A DNA stretch of 22,068 nucleotides from positions 1-22,068 of the IMG/VR virus record IMGVR_UViG_3300031364_000014, one strand, 5' to 3'. Positions 14,870 through 21,628 of this stretch are shown here, in pieces. Origin of the DNA: a virus. Both the position numbers and the translations under genes were made by a program. How positions within the stretch are numbered: position 1 is the stretch's first letter; every line of letters starts with the position of its first letter. The notes under the pieces are model-generated. The model saw only the letters and a list, made by a program, of their open reading frames with translations. It was not told the DNA's origin and searched no databases.

Positions 14870-16460
14870 TTGTTTCTTCCTCTGTTTGTGGTTGCTCGAT
14901 AATTTGTTGCTGTTGAGGCAGTCTCTGTTCGCCTAATAATTCATTTATTCGTTTTTCTTCATCAGCATAACGTTCGATCATACTGTCCCAACGTCCACCA
15001 AAAAGCGTTGTGTATTCATCTTCTCTTGTAGAAAGTTTATTCTTAACGCCCTCAACTGACGCTTTTATCTCTTTCCAAGGATCAACATATCCGCGACCTA
15101 CACCTACCCAATAACCTTTTGAATAAGACTTTTTATTTAGATAAGAAGTAAAATATTTAGGTGCACTAATATATTGCTTCAACACTGATTCTAAAAGAAG
15201 TTCTTCAGAAAGTGGCGTACAAAAACCACTAGAAATAATCGCACGATCTTCAATACGATGTTTCCAAACGGCATTATCAGCAGCTCGTGCAGCGGTATAA
15301 GAGCTAGCATAATGCATTACAGCTTGTTCATAGGGCATATTTGCACCACCACAAGCTTGTATTGCTTGGTTATCAAAAAACTGATGATAATCTGCGTCTG
15401 TTTTATTTGGATTTGCTATTGATATATCCTTTCCACCACCAATATAAGCTATATTTCCGTAGCCCATCTCAAGATCTTGATTAAAACTGTCTGGATCAGT
15501 TTGATTTTCATTGTATCTATCGATAGATGTATAAGCTGGATTAATCGCGCCACCTAAATTAGTAGCATCTTTAACAAAAACAGTAAAGAAAGATGATACC
15601 AATTGCCCCATTACTGTAGCCTCGTTTAATCGAGTTAGTTGTTTTAGTGTTTCCGCAACATTTGATAGAACAGGTAAACCACGCGATTGATCAAAACGTT
15701 CAGGATTAAAAACATGATAGATTTGTTTTCGGCCACGTTCCGTATAAACTGGTATTCTTGTTGAATATATTTTTTTAGCTATGGAACCAGTACTATCAGT
15801 GCCATCGCTATAATTATTCCAAACGTGAAAAGCTACTACTTCACCATTATCATCTGTCTCAACGCCATTTTGCATTCTATCCAATGGTACATTATATGGA
15901 TTTCGAACTAAATCTGCGTCAATAATGCGCACTGTTAGCTCGAATGGAAATTCAGGATTTTTTGGTTTTCGCCAAATAGGCATCCAAAAAAAATCACCGT
16001 TCATCAATAAAGATAAATACACGAGACCTTGTAATTGACCAAAATTCAAATTGCCTTTTATGTCACAAAAAGTTGACTCTGCCCACAAATCAAAGTAGCG
16101 TTCATAATTTTTACCAAAATCACGTGCTTGATCTGTTGTCATTCCAAGAATGCTTCTATCTGGAGTTGACTGAAATTTTAAACCTGCACAAATAGTTTGT
16201 GTTTTGTGACGTTTAATAATAGCGGCACCAAGCGCGCTGGTCATATACACGTCTCGAGATAAAGCACGTATACCGTCAAGCTTATCTGAAATATCAGCTT
16301 TTGGTGATTTAAGACCAATTGATCTCAAACCGTTCATTGATTTTTTATTACTATAAGGAGTTACATATCCGCCAATAGCATTTGCAAAAGCTCGATACTT
16401 TAATCTGTTTGCACCCCATTTTGGAGAAATTGACAAAGCTATTTTATCTAAAAAATTCAT
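14859..16460 (-). CDS. Portal protein (lambda gpB-like family)
   Basis: A 533-aa protein with the family's landmarks in order. Residues 60-110 contain GIRALSRDVYMTSALGAAII and KRHKTQTICAGLKFQS, where relatives read R-x-x-x-R-N-x-x-A-x-x-x-x-x-x-x-N-x-x-G. Then follow LSLLMNGDFFWMPIW and IDADLVRNPYN, and the region with YHVFNPERFDQSRGLPVLSN, where relatives have H-x-x-x-x-x-R-x-x-Q-x-R-G-x-P. The twelve-fold ring is the DNA gate and terminase docking site. The C-terminal tail is Gln-rich (LPQQQQIIEQPQTEEE). The start overlaps the gpW-like gene as ATGA-type spacing. Confidence 0.95.
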   Translation of the reverse strand: MNFLDKIALSISPKWGANRLKYRAFANAIGGYVTPYSNKKSMNGLRSIGLKSPKADISDKLDGIRALSRDVYMTSALGAAIIKRHKTQTICAGLKFQSTPDRSILGMTTDQARDFGKNYERYFDLWAESTFCDIKGNLNFGQLQGLVYLSLLMNGDFFWMPIWRKPKNPEFPFELTVRIIDADLVRNPYNVPLDRMQNGVETDDNGEVVAFHVWNNYSDGTDSTGSIAKKIYSTRIPVYTERGRKQIYHVFNPERFDQSRGLPVLSNVAETLKQLTRLNEATVMGQLVSSFFTVFVKDATNLGGAINPAYTSIDRYNENQTDPDSFNQDLEMGYGNIAYIGGGKDISIANPNKTDADYHQFFDNQAIQACGGANMPYEQAVMHYASSYTAARAADNAVWKHRIEDRAIISSGFCTPLSEELLLESVLKQYISAPKYFTSYLNKKSYSKGYWVGVGRGYVDPWKEIKASVEGVKNKLSTREDEYTTLFGGRWDSMIERYADEEKRINELLGEQRLPQQQQIIEQPQTEEETNAD

Positions 16461-16678
16461 TCTATAGGCACAACCCTTTGTAACCGAATAGAACCACCTT
16501 CAAGTGAATTTATTTCCGCATATAAATCAACTATAGCTTTTCTTATTTCCGAAAGATCTGCACGAGTCAAAGATCGTTGACGCATAGAATAGGCTTGACC
16601 TTGTAGAACAGCAGTTTCAGCGGCAATATATTGAGATAATCGAGTTCTTGTCTCGGTTATACGCGTGGTATCTGTCAA
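16457..16678 (-). CDS. Small head-tail joining protein (gpW-like / DUF6148 type)
   Basis: A 73-aa protein: TRTRLSQYIAAETAVLQGQA, then YSMRQRSLTRADLSEIRKAI, then LYAEINSL. The middle reads like the family signature A-x-x-A-x-x-x-G-x-x-Y-x-x-x-x-R-x-LTRADLxxI. It lies between terminase and portal, the place of lambda gpW. The protein binds under the portal to stabilise packaged heads. The start is a TTG at 16678 that overlaps the lipoprotein stop as TTGA. No ribosome binding site precedes it, so translation is probably coupled to the upstream gene; no in-frame ATG exists near the start. Confidence 0.85.
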   Translation of the reverse strand: MTDTTRITETRTRLSQYIAAETAVLQGQAYSMRQRSLTRADLSEIRKAIVDLYAEINSLEGGSIRLQRVVPIE

Positions 16679-16977
16679 TCAATATTAATACAGCTTTTTA
16701 TCTTATCACACAAAGGCGCTGTTTGAATACAATTAGTATCAATAGACAAAAGAATATTTTTTTCCTCATTGCATTTTAAAAAGCATGAAGCAAAATCAAA
16801 TGTGTCAAAAAATACTTTTTGTACAGTCGAGTCTTCCCAACAATTCAAATACTCAACTGTCGCACAAATAATTGCGCAATTACGCGAGTCATCAGTTGTA
16901 CTTGGTAGTGGCTGTTGAATTGTTGAACACCCAAAAATGCAAACTAACGTAACAAACAGAACAAAAAAATATTTCAT
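16675..16977 (-). CDS. Cys-rich putative lipoprotein, 100 aa
   Basis: The N-terminus MKYFFVLFVTLVCIFGCS is a short basic start, a hydrophobic stretch and a lipobox (IFGC) with lipidation expected at Cys17. The mature part holds eight more cysteines, at 34, 38, 46, 65, 69, 83, 90 and 96, which form a twin C-x3-C pattern (CAIIC and CFLKC). This suggests a disulphide-linked helical hairpin in the periplasm. Cys-rich lipoproteins with that spacing are common in Myxococcota-like bacteria. It is the first gene after the structured gap and before gpW. A superinfection-exclusion lipoprotein is possible; an Rz1-type spanin is less likely because it has no Pro-rich body. Function unknown. Confidence 0.75.
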   Translation of the reverse strand: MKYFFVLFVTLVCIFGCSTIQQPLPSTTDDSRNCAIICATVEYLNCWEDSTVQKVFFDTFDFASCFLKCNEEKNILLSIDTNCIQTAPLCDKIKSCINID

Positions 16978-17017
16978 ATTCTTTTTGCCTTACAAATATA
17001 TAATTAGAAAATTTAGA

Positions 17018-17023
17018 ATTATA
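17018..17023 (-). promoter_or_regulatory. Possible -10 box TATAAT ahead of the head operon
   Basis: A perfect TATAAT sits 40 nt upstream of the lipoprotein start and right after the GCTTTTA tail of the nearer hairpin element. At 17-bp spacing the -35 position reads TGGCTG, a poor match, so this would need an activator or may be chance in AT-rich DNA. Confidence 0.25.
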
Positions 17024-17026
17024 GGT

Positions 17027-17085
17027 TAAAAGCTGTCTCACAGCCAGATTAACGGGGAACCTATAGGCTGTGAGACACCCCCGTT
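17027..17085 (-). ncRNA. Interleaved-helix RNA element, copy 1 (proximal to head genes)
   Basis: Minus strand, 5' to 3'. Helix I 5' strand AACGGGG (17085-17079), 1 nt, helix II 5' strand TGTCTCACAGCC (17077-17066), 8-nt linker, helix I 3' strand CCCCGTT (17057-17051), 5-nt linker AATCT, helix II 3' strand GGCTGTGAGACA (17045-17034), then GCTTTTA. The order of strands is that of a pseudoknot. The 1-nt link is too short to span a full 12-bp helix II, so the two helices may instead compete. Helix II plus the T-run also reads as a terminator. Copy 2 supports both helices by compensatory changes. Confidence 0.65.
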
Positions 17086-17124
17086 CACTAATAATACTAA
17101 ACTATTGAATAGAAAAAGACAAGA

Positions 17125-17181
17125 TAAAAGCGCCCCCTAGCCTGATTTGTGGTCGTTATTGGCTAGGGGGCAACCCCACAA
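17125..17181 (-). ncRNA. Interleaved-helix RNA element, copy 2 (distal)
   Basis: Minus strand, 5' to 3'. Helix I 5' strand TTGTGG (17181-17176), GGTT, helix II 5' strand GCCCCCTAGCC (17171-17161), 8-nt linker AATAACGA, helix I 3' strand CCACAA (17152-17147), ATCA, helix II 3' strand GGCTAGGGGGC (17142-17132), then GCTTTTA. The arrangement, linker lengths and tail match copy 1, which lies 39 nt further on. Four of six helix I pairs and four of eleven helix II pairs differ from copy 1, and each change keeps the pairing. Confidence 0.65.
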
Positions 17182-17222
17182 CAAGAAAGGAGACAAGAAC
17201 GAAGCACAGCACCCAATAATTA

Positions 17223-17441
17223 CTATAAGTCTGTTGGCCAATTACTGCAAGTAAAAAAACCAAGCCTCCTTAAATCAGATGCTCCAATAAAAATAGAATC
17301 TAAGTTTCTTGCAGTACTTCCAATAAGTATACCAGCTTCGGTAGCTACTGATTTAGGACAATAGCCCGTCTCTCTATCATTAATAGGATCTACAATAATA
17401 TTTATTCTGTCGCCTTTATTCACTCTTTTTATATTTTGCAT
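17223..17441 (-). CDS. Hypothetical protein, 72 aa
   Basis: I choose the ATG at 17441 (MQNIKRVNKGDRINIIVDPI), with AGGAA about 5 nt upstream, over the ATG at 17468, which lies inside the preceding small frame and lacks a site. The product is soluble-looking, with VDPINDRETGYCPKSV, then GILIGSTARNLDSIFIGASD and a short C-terminus LRRLGFFTCSNWPTDL. I recognise no family. It is the last gene before the gap with the two hairpin elements. Confidence 0.65.
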   Translation of the reverse strand: MQNIKRVNKGDRINIIVDPINDRETGYCPKSVATEAGILIGSTARNLDSIFIGASDLRRLGFFTCSNWPTDL

Positions 17442-17452
17442 ATTTTCCTGCT

Positions 17453-17566
17453 TTATAGTATGTAACAATTGTACAAGCCAATTGCGTTAGTTGCGCCAAA
17501 CCATAATACAAAAGTACTAAAAACAATCCTGTAATAATAAGGATTATTAAGTATATTATCAAGCAT
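17453..17566 (-). CDS. Putative 37-aa single-span membrane peptide
   Basis: The ATG at 17566 overlaps the end of the 56-aa gene by 8 nt (ATGCTTGA), and the TAA lies just before the ribosome binding site of the next gene. The peptide starts MLDNILNNPYYYR and continues with a hydrophobic stretch IVFSTFVLWFGATNAIGLYN, consistent with one membrane span. The upstream sequence is purine-rich (AAGAAGAAAAAGAAA) without a classical site. Its fit into the tight gene chain is the main support; function unknown, a small holin-like or inhibitor peptide being only one option. Confidence 0.45.
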   Translation of the reverse strand: MLDNILNNPYYYRIVFSTFVLWFGATNAIGLYNCYIL

Positions 17567-17729
17567 TTTTCTTTTTCTTCTTTTTATCTCGTCTCAAAAA
17601 ACCAACAAACATTGGTTTACTTTTATTCTCTCCACAATTACACACATAAGCACCATGTTCAAATACGTGTACTTTAAATCCTTTTTCATTTACATAACAA
17701 GGTTTATTATCACAAAATTCAAATTCCAT
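17559..17729 (-). CDS. Small Cys-rich, zinc-ribbon-like protein, 56 aa
   Basis: An ATG frame from 17729 to the TGA at 17561-17559, with AAAGGA about 11 nt upstream. The product begins MEFEFCDNKPCYVNEKG, then has FEHGAYVCNCGENK and ends in a basic tail RRDKKKKKKNA. Four cysteines (6, 11, 30, 32) could bind one metal ion. The CNC near an F-E-x-x motif resembles the CxC of two other small proteins in this window (at 21857-21612 and 20514-20251). The Lys tail suggests nucleic acid binding (inference). Confidence 0.65.
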   Translation of the reverse strand: MEFEFCDNKPCYVNEKGFKVHVFEHGAYVCNCGENKSKPMFVGFLRRDKKKKKKNA

Positions 17730-17745
17730 AACCACACAATCCTTT

Positions 17746-18099
17746 CTAGTAGACTACTCTAAAACAGAAATCAAAGCATTCTGTTTGAGCTATTTTAGAT
17801 TGTTCTTCTAAAGATAACATACCATGCATCTTCATATAGGCTTTTACATCTATAGTACTTAAACCTAATCTCATAAGCTGTATATTATTTGATTCTAATC
17901 TAGTAAATAGTGTTTGCATTTTAATAATTGTAATATGGTCCTCTTTATGGCTACTAGTATTAGGACATTTTTTATACCACCTACAATACACTACATATTG
18001 TTCTGTAGTCAAATTACTATAGTCTTCAGTAATAATTTCATCACAATTAAATAAACAGCTTACTACGTGGGCAACTCTATCTTTATTTGTAACTCTCAT
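17746..18099 (-). CDS. Hypothetical protein, 117 aa, coupled to terminase
   Basis: The ATG overlaps the large-terminase stop as ATGA. The product is mostly helical, with segments MRVTNKDRVAHVVSCLFNCD, then EQYVVYCRWYKKCPNTSSHK, and IIKMQTLFTRLESNNIQLMR. It has eight cysteines or so spread along its length and no signal peptide or membrane span. I do not recognise it. Its coupling to TerL suggests production together with the packaging motor. Confidence 0.8.
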   Translation of the reverse strand: MRVTNKDRVAHVVSCLFNCDEIITEDYSNLTTEQYVVYCRWYKKCPNTSSHKEDHITIIKMQTLFTRLESNNIQLMRLGLSTIDVKAYMKMHGMLSLEEQSKIAQTECFDFCFRVVY

Positions 18100-20060
18100 A
18101 ATCCATCACTCCCGTATTTCTTGACACGCACCTTGCGTGTTTTCTGTTCAACAAAACCATTCTTCAATCTGTGGGATAAATTAACAGGATATGCTAGAAA
18201 GGCACAATAGGCATATTGTCTACAATCCAAAGGCTCATTACGTGCGCCAGTCTTATTAACCCACACAAGCTTAAGTCTTCCTCCTGTTATTCGACTTTCT
18301 CTATATTCACAAGTAAGACCGTAAAAATGTGCTTCATTATAAATATCTCTAATAGGAAAATGGCAATAAGCTGGTCCGATGCTATCTATTTTAAGCATCG
18401 CATAGATCTTATTTTTCAGCTCATAACCATGAGCTCTATACTGTAAAGTACCATATCTTTCATGACGTGATTTATTACAAGACCACAACCCTTTACTCCA
18501 TCCCTCAATACCACAAATAGGATACACTCGTCTTGTCTCTCTTTGTTTACAAAAGATATTAACTTCCTCTGTCTTATAATGTGAATCAATCATCGTGCAT
18601 TCAATCGGTAGTTTGTACCCTGATGGATGTTCAAATTTCGTCAGCAAGTAATCGTCTAATAATTTCCAAACAGTCGGCTGTCCATCGGGCAACAAACTTT
18701 GAACATCACCCAACTGACTTGTATCACCATAAATAACAGTATAGTCAATCGACCAATTTTCTTCAAACATTCCCCACCCAACTACCTCTACCTCAATACG
18801 ATCATCTTGAATATCGGCCCCTGCGGTCAACACAAGGCAACCTTCCGGCACTTCATTGGAATATTGTTCACGACGTTGTACCAAATAATTAGTCGATATT
18901 TCGCGCCCTTCATCCGCGAATGTTTCACCCCAAGTTTGATTGATGATAACTTTTAGTTTTTCAATATCATTTGTCGCGGTATACTCGAACCACTCTCGAA
19001 TTGCATCACGCCAAGAGAATTGACCTACAGGAGAGTAAAAAGACGACAAATGAAACGAAGGAAACTCAACGTCACCCACTAAGTATCTTTCTAAGGATTC
19101 TTCTGAGTTTTCTGGATTCTTAGTTGAAAACCAGTCTCCATTATTAAGCATGTAATCTTTATGCTCAAGCTCTATTATTTTATCGGCACAACTAGGACAC
19201 TCGAGAAATATTTCAATAGGCAGACCACTACCATCTAGTTTCTTTGAATACTTTATTTGCTCCCATTTGATTACAAAAAAATCACCACAATGAGGACACG
19301 GAACATAAAAGTATTCTTGTGAGCCGGCCAAGAAAGCCGGTTTTATTGTGCTTGTCTCTTCAAGCGTTGGTGTCGACAAGCGAAACATTTTCTTATCCGA
19401 AAATGTCTGTTGTCGTTTTCTAATCAACCCAATAGGGGAACCTTGATCACTCACATTTAATTTATACGTGTCCTCTTCGTCCACCGCTGCATAGCGAACT
19501 GATTTCGATCTAATAAAATCAGACGATCCACTAGCACCACCCATTGCAATAAAGCCACCAGGATACCCGTGATTGTCCCACGACCGAGAAAGATAATTTG
19601 GTTTATTATCACCAAGTATGTACAATAATTTCTCGCAAGCTTTGACGCTAGGTTTCCACTTCTGTTTAACGAAGTCTTTTACTGCGTCGTCCGTGTTTTG
19701 CGTATAGATACATGGGCTCGGATACACATCAGCAATGTACAACAGCCAAGTAATTACCAATTCAGTAAAGCCAAGCTGAGCACCCTTCATTACAACAATT
19801 TCTACTGCGTTTGATTTTGGGTTTAGCGCACGCGCTATTTTTTTCAAAAAGGGAAAGCGGCGTAAAGACCAGTCGCCATATTCGGCCGATGACTCACGAG
19901 GTAACTTTCGATAAAGCTCTCCCCAAGTTTCAAGATCAAGATCTTCCGATAGAGCAAGTGCCGTATAAAAAGCAGAAACAATAACTGCTATTTTCTCACT
20001 ATCTGATACTATTGGCAGATCTTGTGGTAATCCTGTTTGTATTGGTCTACCGCGCGGCAT
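18096..20060 (-). CDS. terL: Terminase large subunit (GpA family)
   Basis: A 654-aa packaging motor of the lambda gpA class. The ATPase region has a Walker-A-like KGAQLGFTE at residues 92-100 (lambda type KxAQxGxTE), then GGASGSSDFIRSKSVRYAAV leading to a Walker B acidic cluster DEED at 194-197. A zinc-binding insert has CPHC at 255-258 and CPSC at 288-291. The nuclease domain opens with AGADIQDDRIEVEVVGWG at 413-430, whose Asp416 is the expected first metal ligand. The C-terminus is basic (KTRKVRVKKYG). The family cuts concatemers, usually at cos sites. The ATG lacks a ribosome binding site and overlaps the stop of a 27-aa frame as TAATG. Confidence 0.96.
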   Translation of the reverse strand: MPRGRPIQTGLPQDLPIVSDSEKIAVIVSAFYTALALSEDLDLETWGELYRKLPRESSAEYGDWSLRRFPFLKKIARALNPKSNAVEIVVMKGAQLGFTELVITWLLYIADVYPSPCIYTQNTDDAVKDFVKQKWKPSVKACEKLLYILGDNKPNYLSRSWDNHGYPGGFIAMGGASGSSDFIRSKSVRYAAVDEEDTYKLNVSDQGSPIGLIRKRQQTFSDKKMFRLSTPTLEETSTIKPAFLAGSQEYFYVPCPHCGDFFVIKWEQIKYSKKLDGSGLPIEIFLECPSCADKIIELEHKDYMLNNGDWFSTKNPENSEESLERYLVGDVEFPSFHLSSFYSPVGQFSWRDAIREWFEYTATNDIEKLKVIINQTWGETFADEGREISTNYLVQRREQYSNEVPEGCLVLTAGADIQDDRIEVEVVGWGMFEENWSIDYTVIYGDTSQLGDVQSLLPDGQPTVWKLLDDYLLTKFEHPSGYKLPIECTMIDSHYKTEEVNIFCKQRETRRVYPICGIEGWSKGLWSCNKSRHERYGTLQYRAHGYELKNKIYAMLKIDSIGPAYCHFPIRDIYNEAHFYGLTCEYRESRITGGRLKLVWVNKTGARNEPLDCRQYAYCAFLAYPVNLSHRLKNGFVEQKTRKVRVKKYGSDGL

Positions 20061-20143
20061 TAGAATAATATACTAAGTACAATCCATGTAAGCCACGCAG
20101 TAACAACAATGACAAGTAGTAAGTTTTTATTGTATAGTCTCAT
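20060..20143 (-). CDS. Putative 27-aa membrane peptide upstream of terL
   Basis: The ATG at 20143 has GGAG about 6 nt upstream. The peptide is MRLYNKNLLLVIVVTAWLTW followed by IVLSILF: a short basic start and one hydrophobic span to the end, so N-in orientation. Its TAA overlaps the terL ATG as TAATG. TerL has no ribosome binding site of its own, so this frame may serve chiefly to couple terL translation. A role as a membrane peptide in its own right is open. Confidence 0.6.
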   Translation of the reverse strand: MRLYNKNLLLVIVVTAWLTWIVLSILF

Positions 20144-20146
20144 TTA

Positions 20147-20251
20147 TTACTCCAGTAAAAATATTACTGTGTATATTTCCCATTTACAAAATATACACAA
20201 ATGATAACGATCACAAACTACTGATGATAGCGGAAATAATTTAGTACACAT
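20147..20251 (-). CDS. Putative 34-aa Cys-containing peptide
   Basis: The ATG at 20251 overlaps the previous stop as TAATG, and AGGTG lies 4-5 nt upstream. The peptide starts MCTKLFPLSSVVCDRYHLC and continues IFCKWEIYTVIFLLE, with cysteines at 2, 13, 19 and 22 (a C-x2-C at the end). The stop is followed at once by the TAA ATG of the 27-aa frame. A perfect 10-bp inverted repeat runs through it, so part of this stretch may be selected as structure rather than as protein. Confidence 0.45.
   Translation of the reverse strand: MCTKLFPLSSVVCDRYHLCIFCKWEIYTVIFLLE
20169..20198. repeat. Perfect 10-bp inverted repeat, AT-rich
   Basis: GTGTATATTT at 20169-20178 and AAATATACAC at 20189-20198, separated by 10 bases. 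It lies 26 bases before the 27-aa start in the minus direction. It could be an RNA hairpin or an operator; there is no U-tract after it. Confidence 0.6.
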
Positions 20252-20514
20252 TAGTCACCTTCTTGTATAGTTATAGGAGTAAAGCGAGTGACATAAGAAT
20301 TAAAAAAGCTATCTTTTAGATGTTTGATAGCTCTATTAGATGTGCAATGCATCTCGTCAGCTTCAATTAAATACTGTGATTTTGCACAATGACATCCAAA
20401 AGTTTTTGTATCGTCATGAAAGTAACAGCCATTATTTTTTCGTGACCCAGAACAAATATAGTATATTTGCTCACCGTCTGTTCGCAAAAGACAATTATTT
20501 TGTATCTTACTCAT
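20251..20514 (-). CDS. Small Cys-rich protein, 87 aa
   Basis: The ATG overlaps the transglycosylase stop as ATGA. Six cysteines at 8, 21, 30, 41, 43 and 57 suggest a metal-binding or disulphide fold. Residues 8-21 have C-x12-C (CLLRTDGEQIYYIC), then comes CYFHDD, then GCHCAKSQ. The same C-x12-C and CxCxKxQ arrangement recurs in the 81-aa protein upstream of TerS, so the two look like diverged paralogues. No signal peptide is visible, so a cytoplasmic metal-binding role is more likely than a secreted one. Function unknown. Confidence 0.75.
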   Translation of the reverse strand: MSKIQNNCLLRTDGEQIYYICSGSRKNNGCYFHDDTKTFGCHCAKSQYLIEADEMHCTSNRAIKHLKDSFFNSYVTRFTPITIQEGD

Positions 20515-20972
20515 TTTACAAATTTCCTCCTAAGCCGCTGCGCAAACCTATACCGCATACGCGCCTTTCGCAAATAGAATTCATTGTGCTTCAAGCACTG
20601 CCCAGATCTATATTTAACTAAACTGACTAACCAGCTACCACACATATTTTTTCCGCGTCGCAGTAGATATGCGCTACACAAAACACCTCCTCGGATAGTC
20701 GTTGGTTTGTAGCCTTCGTGTTTACACAATTCGCGTGCTTCTCCGTGTACTTGTGCCAAACCTACTTCGCCCGCGTGACCAATTACATTTGGTTTAAAAG
20801 AGCTCTCAAAAAATGTGTTCGAAATGATCAAAAAAGGATCCACATCGTATTTATAACTTGCCTCAATGTAACTACTTGCTAGTAGCTGTAACGCTTGCTC
20901 ATCTTTATGTAAGTAGTGATTTGGTTCTAGTACAATAATAAAAAGTATTGCTGCTTTTATTGCTTCAATCAT
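20511..20972 (-). CDS. Lytic transglycosylase (SLT / lysozyme-like), probable endolysin
   Basis: A 153-aa protein with a hydrophobic N-terminal segment MIEAIKAAILFIIVLE, either a signal anchor or a cleaved signal. The SLT core follows: YKYDVDPFLIISNTFFESSF with the likely catalytic Glu56 in ESS, then IGHAGEVGLAQVHGEAR, matching the family G-x-x-GExGLxQ at residues 65-74. The C-terminus is very basic (RKARMRYRFAQRLRRKFVK). The family cleaves murein between MurNAc and GlcNAc. The gene sits between the two terminase genes and is coupled to TerS by ATGA. It could be the lysis enzyme, exported by its N-terminus, or a virion enzyme; the hydrophobic N-terminus favours lysis. Confidence 0.85.
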   Translation of the reverse strand: MIEAIKAAILFIIVLEPNHYLHKDEQALQLLASSYIEASYKYDVDPFLIISNTFFESSFKPNVIGHAGEVGLAQVHGEARELCKHEGYKPTTIRGGVLCSAYLLRRGKNMCGSWLVSLVKYRSGQCLKHNEFYLRKARMRYRFAQRLRRKFVK

Positions 20973-21628
20973 TTTATAGTATCCTTTATTCCCTCAAAGT
21001 TTTGCATAAATTCAAATGGTACGTTTGTGATTTTTTCTTTTACCAGATCATTAAATACTGTCCGCAAAACTTCTCTTCTTTCACTCAGTGTTTTTGTCGC
21101 GCCAAGTTTAGGTGCTACTTCTATTATGTATCTATCTATAAAGCCTTTCAAATCAATACCAAGCGCAATAGCTACTTTGCTTACAAGCTCTCTATCTATA
21201 GACTGATTATTATCGTGGCGAAGTGCCACTTGTTGGCGCTTTATTTTAAGCACCTCATTTCGATACTTCGCCGATGTCAGATCAAATACTGGTTGAATAG
21301 CGATACCATTCTCATCAAAGACAAGGTCATCAGTCTCCTCTTGTGTCGTATCTTCCTCTTGTTCAATAGGCGCTACACTATAGTAACGCTTTACCGTTGC
21401 CAAATTTACAAAGAGTTTTGTTTTTGTTACTCTACTTGCTTTATAAGCATAACATTTATTAAGTGGTATTCCGCCAACAGTAATCGCATATCGAATTGAG
21501 CTACCATGCTTTTGACAAATATCCGCTGCTTCACTTAAAGACACAAATGTTGGTTTAGGTGGCTTGGTGTGTACCTTGAGCCTTTCAATTATTTCTTTTT
21601 GGCTCCAAGTATTACTTACTTTCGGCAA
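20969..21628 (-). CDS. Probable terminase small subunit
   Basis: A 219-aa protein. The N-terminal region FVSLSEAADICQKHGSSIRY followed by AITVGGIPL looks like an excisionase or Nu1-type winged helix that reads a DNA site. An acidic linker (EQEEDTTQEETDDL) follows. The C-terminal region SAKYRNEVLKIKRQQVALR, then a helical part with FIDRYIIEVAPKLGA, matches the Nu1-type family layout, where YxxxRxxxxxxQxxL precedes the oligomerisation helices. It would recognise the packaging site and load TerL. The start is a TTG at 21628, overlapping the preceding gene by 17 nt, with no strong ribosome binding site; no ATG occurs in frame until late in the protein. Confidence 0.72.
   Translation of the reverse strand: MPKVSNTWSQKEIIERLKVHTKPPKPTFVSLSEAADICQKHGSSIRYAITVGGIPLNKCYAYKASRVTKTKLFVNLATVKRYYSVAPIEQEEDTTQEETDDLVFDENGIAIQPVFDLTSAKYRNEVLKIKRQQVALRHDNNQSIDRELVSKVAIALGIDLKGFIDRYIIEVAPKLGATKTLSERREVLRTVFNDLVKEKITNVPFEFMQNFEGIKDTIK

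Noticed and set aside
17183-17222. AAGGAG on the plus strand as a ribosome binding site for a plus-strand gene
   Set aside because: No ATG or GTG lies at a usable distance, and no plausible plus-strand frame follows.
19324-19345. Plus-strand hairpin CCGGC/GCCGG followed by TTTTATT, resembling a terminator
   Set aside because: Only 5 bp, within the terL coding sequence, and no plus-strand gene precedes it that would need a terminator.
20948-21499. 183-residue plus-strand frame
   Set aside because: Its composition (Phe, Tyr, Cys and Ile-rich) is what antisense AT-rich DNA gives. It lies opposite the TerS-like gene, which has family features and coupled neighbours.
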